Shown here: piece by piece, positions 9,057 through 16,901 of the stretch
Numbering within the stretch: the stretch's first letter is position 1
Layout: the number at the start of each line of letters is the position of its first letter
Assembly (NCBI RefSeq): GCF_900116375.1
Contig: NZ_UETB01000001.1
Location: 441,802-505,801 of the forward strand
DNA: 64,000 bases
Source of the DNA: Georgenia satyanarayanai
GTDB lineage: Bacteria > Actinomycetota > Actinomycetes > Actinomycetales > Actinomycetaceae
Direction: 5' to 3'
Translations under genes and position numbers: made by a program
The notes under the pieces: generated by a model
The model's input: the letters and a program-made list of their open reading frames with translations, nothing else
The model's database searches: none
What the model was told of the DNA's origin: nothing

Positions 9057-9062
9057 TAGCAT
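9057..9062 (+). promoter_or_regulatory. -10 element (TAGCAT) for leaderless gene
   Basis: TAGCAT ends seven bases before the ATG at 9070. The same hexamer-to-start spacing recurs throughout the window. It overlaps the earlier ATG at 9061, which argues for the later start. Confidence 0.5.
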
Positions 9063-9069
9063 GAGCGCC

Positions 9070-9387
9070 ATGCTCTTTGCCTTCTCCGTCGCGCCCACCG
9101 TCTCCGACTCGCCCGACGGCTCCGTCTCCGACGCCGTCGCCGCCGCCGTCCGCGTGGTGCGGGCGTCGGGGCTGCCCAACGAGACCACGGCCATGTTCAC
9201 CACCATCGAGGGGGAGTGGGACGAGGTCATGCCCGTCATCAAGGCCGCGTGCGACGCCGTCGCCGCCCACAGCCCGCGGGTCAGCCTCGTCCTCAAGGCC
9301 GACCTGCGCCCAGGCTACGAGGGCCAGCTCAGCGCCAAGGTCGAGCGCGTCGAGGAGCGACTCCAGGGCGAGGGCTCGCCCGAGTAA
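9070..9387 (+). CDS. Thiamine-binding-type small protein (MTH1187/YkoF-like)
   Basis: 105-residue ferredoxin-fold protein of the MTH1187/DUF77 family, which binds thiamine or related pyrimidines. Typical features are FSVAPTVSD at the N-terminus (family consensus SVxP) and the helix ending AKVERVEERLQ. ATG 9070 is preferred to ATG 9061: the family normally starts directly before the first beta strand (MLFAFSVAP), and the first ATG overlaps a TAGCAT -10 element. It stands alone between a leftward lipoprotein gene and an alcohol dehydrogenase. No TPP riboswitch-like sequence is visible upstream. Confidence 0.8.
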   Translation: MLFAFSVAPTVSDSPDGSVSDAVAAAVRVVRASGLPNETTAMFTTIEGEWDEVMPVIKAACDAVAAHSPRVSLVLKADLRPGYEGQLSAKVERVEERLQGEGSPE

Positions 9388-9427
9388 CGCCTCCGCGCTC
9401 GGCGCGGGGAGGGGCGGGTCGGCGTCA

Positions 9428-9447
9428 GTGACAACTCAGCTCTCGGC
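9428..9447. repeat. GCCGASAGC-family intergenic repeat, single copy
   Basis: Read on the minus strand it is GCCGAGAGCTGAGTTGTCAC, almost identical to each arm of the 7692-7748 hairpin. It lies between two rightward genes, with no second arm nearby. Confidence 0.6.
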
Positions 9448-9548
9448 GCGGACGGTTGTAGGACCTCCTCCCCATGCTGGGGGGCGGGTTCGCTGAGAGG
9501 GTGGTGGGGAGGGCCGGCACCTCGCGCCGGTCCAGAAGGAGGATCAGC

Positions 9549-10583
9549 ATGAAGGCCCTGCAGTACCGCACGATCGGCGCCGCTCCCGAGGTCGTCGAGA
9601 TCGAGACACCCGAGCCCGGTCCCGGCCAGGTGCGCCTCAAGGTCACCGCGGCCGGCGTCTGCCACTCCGACTCGTTCATCATGAGCCTGCCCGAGGACCA
9701 GTACATCTACGGGCTGCCCCTCACCCTCGGCCACGAGGGCGCCGGCGTCGTCGACAAGCTCGGCGAGGGCGTCACCGGCGTCGAGGTGGGCACCGCCGTC
9801 GCCGTCTACGGGCCCCAGGGCTGCGGCCGCTGCTACATGTGCGCCCAGGGCAAGGAGAACTACTGCGAGCGGGCCGCCGAGCTCGGTATCGCCCCGCCGG
9901 GGCTCGGCTCGCCGGGGGCCATGGCCGAGTACATGATCGTCGACGACGCCCGCCACCTCGTGCCGCTGGGCGACCTGGACCCCGTCCAGAACGTCTCCCT
10001 GACCGACGCCGGCCTCACGCCGTACCACGCGATCAAGGGCTCGCTGGACAAGCTCGTCCCGGGCTCGGTCGCCGTCGTCATCGGTGCCGGAGGCCTCGGG
10101 CACGTCGGTATCCAGATCCTGCGCGCCATCACCCCGGCCACGGTCGTCGCCCTCGACCTCGCCGAGGACAAGCTCGAGCTGGCGAAGGAGGTCGGCGCTC
10201 ACCACGCCTTCCTCTCGAACGACGACGCCGTGGAGCCGGTCCGCGCCCTCACCGGCGGGCGCGGGGTCGCTGCCGTCTTCGACTTCGTCGGGGCCCAGCC
10301 GACGATGGAGCTCGGTGCCAAGATGGTCGCGGTCGCCGGTGACCAGGTGAACGTCGGGGTCGGCAGCGGGACCCTTCCCGTCGGCATGCTCGACCGGCCG
10401 TACGAGTCCTCGGTCCGCGCGCCCTACTGGGGCTACCGCCACGAGCTCTTCGAGGTGCTCAACCTCGCGCGGACCGGCGCCGTCCACGTCGAGACCGAGG
10501 TCTTCTCCCTCGACGACGCGCCCAAGGCCTACGAGAAGCTGCACGACGGCACGCTGCGCGGCCGCGCCGTCATCGTCCCGTAG
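9549..10583 (+). CDS. Zinc-dependent NAD(P) alcohol dehydrogenase
   Basis: 344-residue medium-chain dehydrogenase. Catalytic zinc ligands: Cys38 (GVCHSD) and His62-Glu63 (LGHEG). A complete structural-zinc lobe is present with Cys92, Cys95, Cys98 and Cys106 (CGRCYMCAQGKENYC). The dinucleotide motif is GAGGLGHVG near residue 180, and ALDLAEDK follows the second beta strand with an Asp, which favours NAD over NADP. It oxidises primary or secondary alcohols to aldehydes or ketones; the substrate is unknown. The ATG at 9549 has a strong AGAAGGAGGA site. Transcribed alone and closed by a perfect hairpin at 10594. Confidence 0.93.
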   Translation: MKALQYRTIGAAPEVVEIETPEPGPGQVRLKVTAAGVCHSDSFIMSLPEDQYIYGLPLTLGHEGAGVVDKLGEGVTGVEVGTAVAVYGPQGCGRCYMCAQGKENYCERAAELGIAPPGLGSPGAMAEYMIVDDARHLVPLGDLDPVQNVSLTDAGLTPYHAIKGSLDKLVPGSVAVVIGAGGLGHVGIQILRAITPATVVALDLAEDKLELAKEVGAHHAFLSNDDAVEPVRALTGGRGVAAVFDFVGAQPTMELGAKMVAVAGDQVNVGVGSGTLPVGMLDRPYESSVRAPYWGYRHELFEVLNLARTGAVHVETEVFSLDDAPKAYEKLHDGTLRGRAVIVP

Positions 10584-10593
10584 CCCCTGACAC

Positions 10594-10630
10594 CGAGAGC
10601 CGGGCTCCCGCGGCGGGAGCCCGGCTCTCG
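10594..10630. terminator. Intrinsic-type hairpin after alcohol dehydrogenase
   Basis: Perfect 17-bp stem, CGAGAGCCGGGCTCCCG (10594-10610) with a three-base loop and its exact complement (10614-10630). It begins 10 bases after the stop codon and is not followed by a T-run, as is common in very GC-rich actinobacteria. Confidence 0.8.
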
Positions 10631-10656
10631 TCCTGCATAGCGGCTGCTCGTGATCG

Positions 10657-10742
10657 GCGCACAAGTCCGCGACACGTCCGGTAACCCGCCGCACCTCAAG
10701 GCTGGAGCCTGGACGGCGACAGGCCGCGGCGGACTTGTGTGC
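10657..10742. repeat. Long-spaced inverted repeat
   Basis: Arms GCGCACAAGTCCGC (10657-10670) and GCGGACTTGTGTGC (10729-10742) match at 13 of 14 positions when one is inverted, with 58 bases between. It lies between the converging alcohol dehydrogenase and ATP-grasp genes, right before the latter's stop. It could be a second terminator for the leftward operon or a small MITE-like element; no coding content. Confidence 0.5.
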
Positions 10743-10765
10743 AGGATCCGGACGGCGGGCAACCG

Positions 10766-11740
10766 TCAGGCCGCGGCGGCGTCGCCCTCCGAGGCGAGAC
10801 GGACGAGGTAGTCGGCCAGCGCGCCCGGCGCCGAGCGCGGCGCGACGGCCTCGACGTTCGCGTTGTAGTTCGTGTTCGTGTTGACGTCGTAGGTGAGCAG
10901 CCGCCCGTCGGCGGACTCGATGAGCTCCACGCCGAGCACCTCGATGCCGTTGCGGGCGGCGAAGTCGATGTACGTGCCGATGATCGGGTGGTCGAAGCCC
11001 TCGCGGAGGCTGAAGAGCTGCTGGCCGATCTCGGGGGCGATGGTCGCCCCGGGCGGGGTGATGGGTCGGCCGGTGCTCGGGTCGATCTCGCAGGCGTCCG
11101 CGGGGCAGAGCTGGAAGCCGCCGCGCGCGGTGTCGGCGTCGATGGCGTAGATGAACTCCCCGCCCACGATCTCCACGCGGGTGATCCGCGGCGTCGCCGC
11201 CTGGACGTACTCCTGGACGAGCGTGATGCCGTCCACCGGCTCCTCGAAATCGGTGGACCCGACGTAGGCCTCGAGCTCGTCGTAGGTGTCGAAGCGTCGT
11301 ACGCCCAGACCCTTGCCGCCCTGGTTGTGCTTGAGGATGAGCGGGACGGGGAAGCCTCGCGCCGCCTCGAGGATGCGCTCGCGGCCGATCGCCGCGACCG
11401 TCCGCGGGGTCTCGATCCCGGCGGCGCGCAACGCGGTCAGCTGGTCGACCTTGCTCATCTCCAGCTCCAGCACCCGGCGCCCGTTGACGGTCCGCCGCCC
11501 GTGTGCCTCCAGCCAGGACAGCACCGCCCGCGTGTAGTCCTTGGACAGCGTGTGCCCGCGGGTGTGGGAGGAGGCGCTGATCCGGGACCAGAAGATCCCC
11601 TCTGGCGGGGCGGAGTCGAGGTCGAGGACTCCGTCGGTGAGCACCCACTCGACGACCTCGACGCCGCGCTCGGCGAAGGCCCGGGCGAAGGGCGGGAACC
11701 ACTCGGGGTTCTCGTGCAGGGCGTAGATGGGGAGAGTCAT
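10766..11740 (-). CDS. ATP-grasp ligase (RimK/GshB-like)
   Basis: 324 residues. The ATP-grasp core shows LILKHNQGGKGLGVRRFD (phosphate-gripping glycine-rich loop with preceding Lys), VQEYVQA in the adenine-binding strand, and the Mg-binding end YDVNTNTNYNAN. Such enzymes join a carboxylate to an amine, often glutamate or another amino acid, with ATP. It is the last gene of a leftward operon behind an AbgT-type transporter (14-bp gap) and an M20 amidohydrolase. The ATG at 11740 is used; a GTG five codons upstream is possible. Substrate unknown. The pairing of a ligase with an amide hydrolase is noteworthy. Confidence 0.88.
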   Translation of the reverse strand: MTLPIYALHENPEWFPPFARAFAERGVEVVEWVLTDGVLDLDSAPPEGIFWSRISASSHTRGHTLSKDYTRAVLSWLEAHGRRTVNGRRVLELEMSKVDQLTALRAAGIETPRTVAAIGRERILEAARGFPVPLILKHNQGGKGLGVRRFDTYDELEAYVGSTDFEEPVDGITLVQEYVQAATPRITRVEIVGGEFIYAIDADTARGGFQLCPADACEIDPSTGRPITPPGATIAPEIGQQLFSLREGFDHPIIGTYIDFAARNGIEVLGVELIESADGRLLTYDVNTNTNYNANVEAVAPRSAPGALADYLVRLASEGDAAAA

Positions 11741-11754
11741 GTCAGGGCGAACAG

Positions 11755-13329
11755 TCACTCGTCGAGGAAGATTCCGTTGCCGGGCCCGACGGGCAGGTCG
11801 AGGGCGAAGAACACCGACAGCACGAGCACCCACGCCACCCGGAACACCACGGTGAAGGGCAGCATCCGCGCGATGATCGTGCCGAGGCCGGCCTTGGGCT
11901 CGTACCTCCGCAGCATCGTCAGCAGCACGATGATGTAGGGGTTGAGCGGGGTGAGGATCTGCGTGGCGGAGTCGCCCACGCGGAAGGCGGCCTGGATGAA
12001 GGCCGGCTCGTAGCCGATGAGGGCGAACATCGGGACGAAGACCGCCGCCATGAGCGTCCACAGCGCCGAGCCGGAGATGATGAAGAGGTTGAGGCTCGAG
12101 GCGAGCATGACGAACAGGAGGATGGCGAGGAAGCCGGTGAGCCCGGCGGCCTCCAGCCCCTCCGCACCGGTCACCGCGATCCACGAGCCGATCCCCGACC
12201 AGTTGAACAGCGCGATGAACTGGCCCAGCACGAAGGCGAGCACGAGGAAGGGGATCATGTCGCGGACGGCCCTGCCCATGAGCGTGGTGACGTCCGGGAC
12301 GCTGCGGGCGGTGCCGACGACCCACCCGTAGACGAGCCCGGGCACGAGGAACAGCAGGAAGACGAGGAAGACGATCGAGCTGAGCAGCGGGGAGCTGGGC
12401 AGGAAGCCGCCCTCCTCGTTGCGCCACGGCGAGCCGGGCACGGCGACGGCGGCGACGACCGCCACCGCCGTGAGCGCGAAGGCCACCGCCGCCCACAGCA
12501 GCCCACGGCGTTCGACGGCGGTCAGCTCGGCCGTCACCGCCTCGCTCGACGGCGCGCCGTCCTCCTCGTCGGCCCGCTCGGTCTGCGGCACGCCCTGGCG
12601 GGTGAGGCGAGGTTCGAGCACCTTGTCGATGAGCAGGCCGGCCAGCACCATGAGGATGAGGGCGGCCGCGATGTTGAAGAACCAGTTCGAGACCGGATTG
12701 ACCGGCGCGCCCGGGTTCGGCAGGACGCCGGTCACGGACTGGGTGATGCCGGCGAAGAGTGCGTCGAGGCTCGTGACGAGGATGTTCGTCGAGTAGCCGG
12801 CGCCGGTCGCCGCGAAGCCGCCGATGAGGCCCGCCACCGGATGGCGGCCGGCGGCCTTGAAGGCCAGCGCGGTGAGCGGGGGGATGACGACGAAGGACGC
12901 GTCCGAGAGCACCGAGCCGAGCACGCCCACCACGCCGACGGCGTAGGGCAGCGCCCAGCGCGGCGCGGACCCGATGAGCCGGCGGATCGCGGCGGCCAGC
13001 ATCCCGGACTTCTCCGCGACACCCACGGCCAGGAGGATCGGCAGCACGGTGACCAGCGGCGGGAAGCCGACGTAGTTCGCGCCGAGGTTCTCGGTGAGCC
13101 ACACCAGACCCTCACCGGTGAAGAGGCCGCGGATCTCCGTGACCTCGTCGCTGCCGGGGATCTGCACGGTGACGCCCGCCCAGGCCATCACCGTCGACGC
13201 GACCGCGACGATGACGAACAGCGCGAGGAAGAGGGTGAAGGGCTCGGGGAGCCGGTTTCCGACGCGCTCGACGCCGTCGAGCAGCCGGGAGGGCCAGCCT
13301 CGCCGTGACGCCGTGGTGCCAGCGGTCAT
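11755..13329 (-). CDS. AbgT-family transporter
   Basis: 524-residue membrane protein of the p-aminobenzoyl-glutamate transporter family. The N-terminal VGNRLPEPFTLFL and the region GPRWALPYAV-like (here GSAPRWALPYAVGVVGVLG) fit the family, as do the C-terminal FIISGSALWTLMAAVFVPM and DSATQILTPLNPYI. About eleven membrane segments are seen. Family members import p-aminobenzoyl-glutamate or export sulfonamides. It sits between an M20 amidohydrolase (14-bp gap) and an ATP-grasp gene, the same functional pairing as E. coli abgB-abgT, so an acyl-glutamate or similar amide is the likely cargo (inference). Confidence 0.92.
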   Translation of the reverse strand: MTAGTTASRRGWPSRLLDGVERVGNRLPEPFTLFLALFVIVAVASTVMAWAGVTVQIPGSDEVTEIRGLFTGEGLVWLTENLGANYVGFPPLVTVLPILLAVGVAEKSGMLAAAIRRLIGSAPRWALPYAVGVVGVLGSVLSDASFVVIPPLTALAFKAAGRHPVAGLIGGFAATGAGYSTNILVTSLDALFAGITQSVTGVLPNPGAPVNPVSNWFFNIAAALILMVLAGLLIDKVLEPRLTRQGVPQTERADEEDGAPSSEAVTAELTAVERRGLLWAAVAFALTAVAVVAAVAVPGSPWRNEEGGFLPSSPLLSSIVFLVFLLFLVPGLVYGWVVGTARSVPDVTTLMGRAVRDMIPFLVLAFVLGQFIALFNWSGIGSWIAVTGAEGLEAAGLTGFLAILLFVMLASSLNLFIISGSALWTLMAAVFVPMFALIGYEPAFIQAAFRVGDSATQILTPLNPYIIVLLTMLRRYEPKAGLGTIIARMLPFTVVFRVAWVLVLSVFFALDLPVGPGNGIFLDE

Positions 13330-13343
13330 GTCGCCCTCGTGTC

Positions 13344-14681
13344 TCAGTCGAAGTAGTGGGGGACGTCGAGCGGGCCGCCCTGGGCGGTGAACTCGGCGTC
13401 GACGGCGGCGCGCAGCTCGCCGTCGCACAGGTAGTCGAGGGCGGTGAGGGCGAGGCCCACGGCGCCGTCGAGGGCGCCGGACCGAGCGGCCGGGCCGGCT
13501 GCCGCCAGCGCGAAGTCCTCGGTGTGGAGGGCGACGTCCGGCGGGGCGATCGCGATGAGCGGGTGGATCCCCGGCACGCGGTAGCTGACGTTGCCGAAGT
13601 CGGTCGACGCGGCGAGCGTCTCGGGCACGACCCCGCCGGCGAGCGGTTCGCGGCCCCGGCGCCGCTGCGCGGCGACCCAGCGGGCGGTCAGTGCCTCGTT
13701 GGTCCGCACCGGCAGCGACGGCGGCTCCTGGTCCCACACGATCTCGACGCTCGTGCCGGTCATGAGCGCGGCGCCGCGGGCGATGTCGTCGAGGCGGCGG
13801 CTGAGGTCGCGCAGCGTGTCGGGGTACTTCGAGCGCGCGTAGAGCTCGATGACGGCGCGGTCGGGGATGACGCTGGGGCGCGTCCCGCCCTCGGCGACGA
13901 CGGCGTGGACCCGGTCCACGGGCGGCAGCTGCTGGCGGAGCAGGCCGATGCCCTGGTAGGCGAGGGCGGCGGCGTCCAGGGCGTTGCGGCCCATGAACGG
14001 CTGGGCGGAGGCGTGGGCGGAGACGCCGCTGAAGGTCCAGCGCAGCAGCCGGCGTCCGAGCCACACCTGGTCGGCGAGGTCGTAGCCGTAGGGGTGGACC
14101 ATGACGGCGGCGTCGACGTCGTCGAAGGCGCCACCGCGGGCGAGCAGCTCCTTGCCGGAGTGCCCCTCCTCGGCGGGCGTGCCGAGGAGCACGACGCGGC
14201 CGGCGACGGCGTCGGGGCGGTCCGCGAGCGTGCGCGCCAGGGCGAGGAACGCCCCGACGCCGGCGGCGGCGATGACGTTGTGCCCGCAGGCGTGCCCGAG
14301 GTTCGGCAGCGCGTCGTACTCGGCGAGGATCGCGATGGTCGGGCCGTCGGCGGCGCCGCGGACCTCGGCCCGGAAGGCGGTCTCGACGCCGTGGACGCCG
14401 GTCTGCGCGTGCACGCCGTGGCGGGCCAGGGTCTGGACGAGCGCGGCGACGCTGCGGTGCTCCTCGTAGGCGGTCTCGGGCTCGGCGTGGAGGGTGGCGA
14501 CGACGTGGTCGAGCTCGGGCGCCAACGCCTCGGCGGCGGACTCGACGGTGCCGCTCAGCTCCGCGGGCGCGCCGGTGAAGGGGGAGTCGGGGGCGGTGGA
14601 GTGCCGCATCCGTGCGTCGGTCTCGTCGGCGAGGTGCGTGAGGTAGGCCGTGCTCGGCTCGAGCGGGTCGGTGTGAGGCAC
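13344..14681 (-). CDS. M20-family amidohydrolase (AbgB/aminoacylase-like)
   Basis: 445 residues, M20D-type metallopeptidase. Visible motifs: ILAEYDALPNLGHACGHN (metal-binding region), TPAEEGHSGKELL with the general-base Glu pair, and SGVSAHASAQPFMGRNALDA in the dimerisation lid domain. It hydrolyses an N-acyl or N-aminobenzoyl amino acid. The start is GTG at 14681 (VPHTDPLEP...), with a TTACAT hexamer ending seven bases upstream, which fits a leaderless transcript. First gene of the M20-AbgT-ATP-grasp operon. Confidence 0.9.
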   Translation of the reverse strand: MPHTDPLEPSTAYLTHLADETDARMRHSTAPDSPFTGAPAELSGTVESAAEALAPELDHVVATLHAEPETAYEEHRSVAALVQTLARHGVHAQTGVHGVETAFRAEVRGAADGPTIAILAEYDALPNLGHACGHNVIAAAGVGAFLALARTLADRPDAVAGRVVLLGTPAEEGHSGKELLARGGAFDDVDAAVMVHPYGYDLADQVWLGRRLLRWTFSGVSAHASAQPFMGRNALDAAALAYQGIGLLRQQLPPVDRVHAVVAEGGTRPSVIPDRAVIELYARSKYPDTLRDLSRRLDDIARGAALMTGTSVEIVWDQEPPSLPVRTNEALTARWVAAQRRRGREPLAGGVVPETLAASTDFGNVSYRVPGIHPLIAIAPPDVALHTEDFALAAAGPAARSGALDGAVGLALTALDYLCDGELRAAVDAEFTAQGGPLDVPHYFD

Positions 14682-14688
14682 TGCGCCA

Positions 14689-14694
14689 ATGTAA
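14689..14694 (-). promoter_or_regulatory. -10 element (TTACAT) of amidohydrolase operon
   Basis: TTACAT on the minus strand ends seven bases before the GTG at 14681, matching the leaderless geometry seen at many genes here. Confidence 0.4.
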
Positions 14695-14739
14695 CGACGG
14701 GGTCGGGCGCGCGCCGTCCCAGCCGGCGGCCCCGGCCCG

Positions 14740-15234
14740 TCAGCAGCCGTTGGCCGGGTCGTAGAGGCCGCGGGACGCGGCCCGCGCCTCGTCGTGGGCG
14801 GCGACGACGGCGTCGTGGAAGCGGTCGTTCGGCTCCACGAGCACCGGCACCGCGAGACCGGCGCGGGCGACCTCGGCGTTGACGAGGACCTCGCCGAGGT
14901 AGACACCGGCGAGGAGACGGCCGTAGCGGTCGGTCGGCTCGACGTCCTCGACCAGTCGCACCTCGGTGCCGGGCGGGACGAGCGCGGCGAGGAAGGCGGT
15001 GGCCTCCTCGCCCAGGCACTCCGCCTCGGTGTAGGGGCCGTCCTTCTCGGGGGCGTCGAGGTTGAGGAGGCGGACGGGGACCTCCTCGCCGTCGAGGTCG
15101 ACGCGGATGGTGTCGCCGTCGACGACGTGAGCGACGACGGCGACCTCACCCTCACTCTCCTCGGCCGGCGCGCACGCGGTGACGAGCACGGCGACGACGG
15201 CGAGGGCGAGCGGAGCGTGCCACGGTCGGGGCAC
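14740..15234 (-). CDS. Thermonuclease-like (SNase-fold) lipoprotein
   Basis: About 164 residues with a lipoprotein signal ending VLVTAC and a staphylococcal-nuclease-type OB fold: VVDGDTIRVDLDGEEVPVRL (Ca-binding Asp and catalytic Arg), DRYGRLLAGVYL, and the C-terminal RGLYDPANGC. It is expected to cleave DNA or RNA outside the cell, with Ca2+. Start choice: GTG 15234 gives a compact signal peptide (VPRPWHAPLALAVVAVL); a TTG at 15255 would add seven residues. Leftward and apparently monocistronic, downstream of an SH3-like lipoprotein gene with a ~60-bp gap. Confidence 0.82.
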   Translation of the reverse strand: MPRPWHAPLALAVVAVLVTACAPAEESEGEVAVVAHVVDGDTIRVDLDGEEVPVRLLNLDAPEKDGPYTEAECLGEEATAFLAALVPPGTEVRLVEDVEPTDRYGRLLAGVYLGEVLVNAEVARAGLAVPVLVEPNDRFHDAVVAAHDEARAASRGLYDPANGC

Positions 15235-15298
15235 GCCTACCGGCCCGCCGCGCAACCGATGGGCGCTCGGAGGAAGGCCGCCTCGGCCGGTGAGGGCC

Positions 15299-16099
15299 TC
15301 ACTCGCACAGGCCGTCCTCGGTCACGCCTCGCGCGCACAGCGGGGTGAGCTCGACGGACCGGACGGTGTGCCCCCGACCGGTGCGCTCGGTGACGACGTG
15401 CAGCCGCTCCCCGGCGAGGGCGTCGTCGCCGAGGCCGACGACGTCGATGACCACCTCTCCGGCGTCACCCTCGACCGGGCCGTCCACGACCACCGTCTCG
15501 ACCGACGGCGGGTGGTCGGCGGTCCGCTGCCGCGCGACGAGCAGGCCGGCCTCCTCGACCGTGGCGGCCGAGGGCAGCTCGGTGAGGTCGGCGGTGATGT
15601 CGGTGGTCCCACCGAGCTGGGCGATGTGCTTGAGGCTCACCCAGTAGTACCAGCCGTCGTGCACCATGACCTGCGTCCAGTGCGAGCCGTCCTCGCGCCG
15701 GCGGGTCTCGCCGATCGCCGGGCGGTACCCGAGCGGCTCCAGGGTGCCGGCGACCTCGAAGTCCGTGCCCGGCCCGCGCCGGTAGTTGAGGCCACTGCCC
15801 GCCTCGACCCCGATGACAGCGGCGATGTCGTCGGAGTACGGCGGGACGTCGACGACCTCGCCGGGCAGGTCGCCGGGGGCGGTAGCCGGGTCCGTGGGCT
15901 CCTCCGGACCGGTCGGCTCAGCGGTGGTCGGTTCCTCCGGGCCGGTGGGGTCCTCCGTGCTGGGCTCGGTGCCCGTCTCGGTGGGGGAGGCAGCGGTGGA
16001 GCTCGGCTCCCCGCCGGGACCGTCCTGCCCGGTCTCGGTGCCGCAGGCGGTCAGGAGCAGGCCGGCCGCGAGGACCGCCGCGGGAAGTGTTCGTCGCAT
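15299..16099 (-). CDS. SH3-like domain lipoprotein, function unknown
   Basis: 266 residues. The signal ends GLLLTAC (Cys19) and is followed by a ~50-residue Pro/Thr/Glu linker with TGPEEPT repeats. The middle (residues ~100-180) reads as a bacterial SH3-like fold (VEAGSGLNYRRGPGTDFEVA, then WTQVMVHDGWYYWVSLKHI), which usually binds wall peptides. The C-terminal ~90 residues are not recognised. It is probably anchored in the membrane with the SH3 part in the wall. ATG 16099 lies seven bases after a TAACGT hexamer. Confidence 0.75.
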   Translation of the reverse strand: MRRTLPAAVLAAGLLLTACGTETGQDGPGGEPSSTAASPTETGTEPSTEDPTGPEEPTTAEPTGPEEPTDPATAPGDLPGEVVDVPPYSDDIAAVIGVEAGSGLNYRRGPGTDFEVAGTLEPLGYRPAIGETRRREDGSHWTQVMVHDGWYYWVSLKHIAQLGGTTDITADLTELPSAATVEEAGLLVARQRTADHPPSVETVVVDGPVEGDAGEVVIDVVGLGDDALAGERLHVVTERTGRGHTVRSVELTPLCARGVTEDGLCE

Positions 16100-16106
16100 G
16101 TCGAGC

Positions 16107-16112
16107 ACGTTA
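16107..16112 (-). promoter_or_regulatory. -10 element (TAACGT) for SH3-like lipoprotein
   Basis: TAACGT on the minus strand ends seven bases before ATG 16099; leaderless geometry. Confidence 0.45.
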
Positions 16113-16213
16113 GCGCCGAGCGACGGGCCCGCGACGTGGCCGGGCGCTGTCGAGACGTAGTTGCAACACACGGGCCTGCGCGCGCACCGTCGTGGACCGA
16201 CCAGTACCGTGGG

Positions 16214-16237
16214 CAGGTGTGGCGTGCGCCACACCTG
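16214..16237. promoter_or_regulatory. Perfect palindrome upstream of DUF4142 gene
   Basis: CAGGTGTGGC-GTGC-GCCACACCTG: a 10-bp stem with a four-base loop, 19 bases before the ATG at 16257 and directly after a TACCGT hexamer at 16205-16210 that could be the -10. It could be a repressor operator or a 5' leader hairpin that affects translation. Confidence 0.5.
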
Positions 16238-16256
16238 CTGATGTTGGGGGCTCGAC

Positions 16257-16901
16257 ATGGTTCTACGACGCGCTGTCCTCGGTGCCGGCGCTCTTCTCGG
16301 CGCCGTCGTCCTCGCGGTGTCTCCCGCGGCCGCGCAACCCTCCGGGCAGGACGAGGCCTGGATGGTGGCGGCCCACCAGAGCAACCTCGCCGAGATCGCC
16401 GCCGGCACGGCCGCGCAGGAGCAGGCCAGCACGGAGGCGGTGCAGGAGATGGGCGCCACGCTCATCGCCGACCACGAGGCGCTGGACGCCGATCTCGTCG
16501 CGCTCGCCGGGGAGCTGGGGGTCGACCTGCCCGACCAGCCGTCGCCGGAGCAGGAGAGGGCGCTCACGGAGCTGAGGGAGACGGAGGGCGAGGCCTTCGA
16601 CACGGCCTGGATCGCCGCGCAGATCCAGGCGCACCGGACGTCCCTCGCCGCGGGGCAGGAGGAGATCGCCTCCGGTTCCGACGAGGACGTCGTCGCCCTG
16701 GCCGAGGCCGCCGCCCCCGTGATCCAGCGTCACCTCGACCACCTGCTCGCCATGTCCGGTGAGGCGCCTGAGGCGGTCCCCGGCGGACTCGCGCCCGACG
16801 GCTCGGCGAACGCGGTCGGTGTTGCGGCGATCGCCCTCGGCGCCGTCGTGGTGGCCGCCTCGACGGCGGTCGTCGTGCGACGCAGGCAGGTCCGGGCGTA
16901 G
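16257..16901 (+). CDS. DUF4142 secreted/anchored protein
   Basis: 214 residues. A signal peptide ends near PAAAQP, followed by a ferritin-like helical DUF4142 domain (AHQSNLAEIAAGTAAQEQAS, HEALDADLVALA, and HRTSLAAGQEEIASGSDEDV). The C-terminus has a membrane segment (VGVAAIALGAVVVAASTAVVV) and a basic tail RRRQVRA, so the protein is anchored like a sortase substrate but has no LPxTG motif. The role of DUF4142 is unknown. The stop abuts the GTG used for the following sortase gene. Confidence 0.82.
   Translation: MVLRRAVLGAGALLGAVVLAVSPAAAQPSGQDEAWMVAAHQSNLAEIAAGTAAQEQASTEAVQEMGATLIADHEALDADLVALAGELGVDLPDQPSPEQERALTELRETEGEAFDTAWIAAQIQAHRTSLAAGQEEIASGSDEDVVALAEAAAPVIQRHLDHLLAMSGEAPEAVPGGLAPDGSANAVGVAAIALGAVVVAASTAVVVRRRQVRA

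Noticed and set aside
8961-9069. TPP riboswitch before the thiamine-binding-type gene
   Set aside because: No CTGAGA-type conserved core or paired helices; the gene appears leaderless.
11741-13102. A 778-residue ATP-grasp protein with a long Arg/Pro-rich N-terminus
   Set aside because: The extension is the off-frame reading of the AbgT gene; ATP-grasp similarity starts at ATG 11740.
13305-14882. Long plus-strand open frame opposite the M20 gene
   Set aside because: Valine/glycine/arginine-rich shadow of the M20 gene with no family resemblance; the minus strand has clear M20 motifs.
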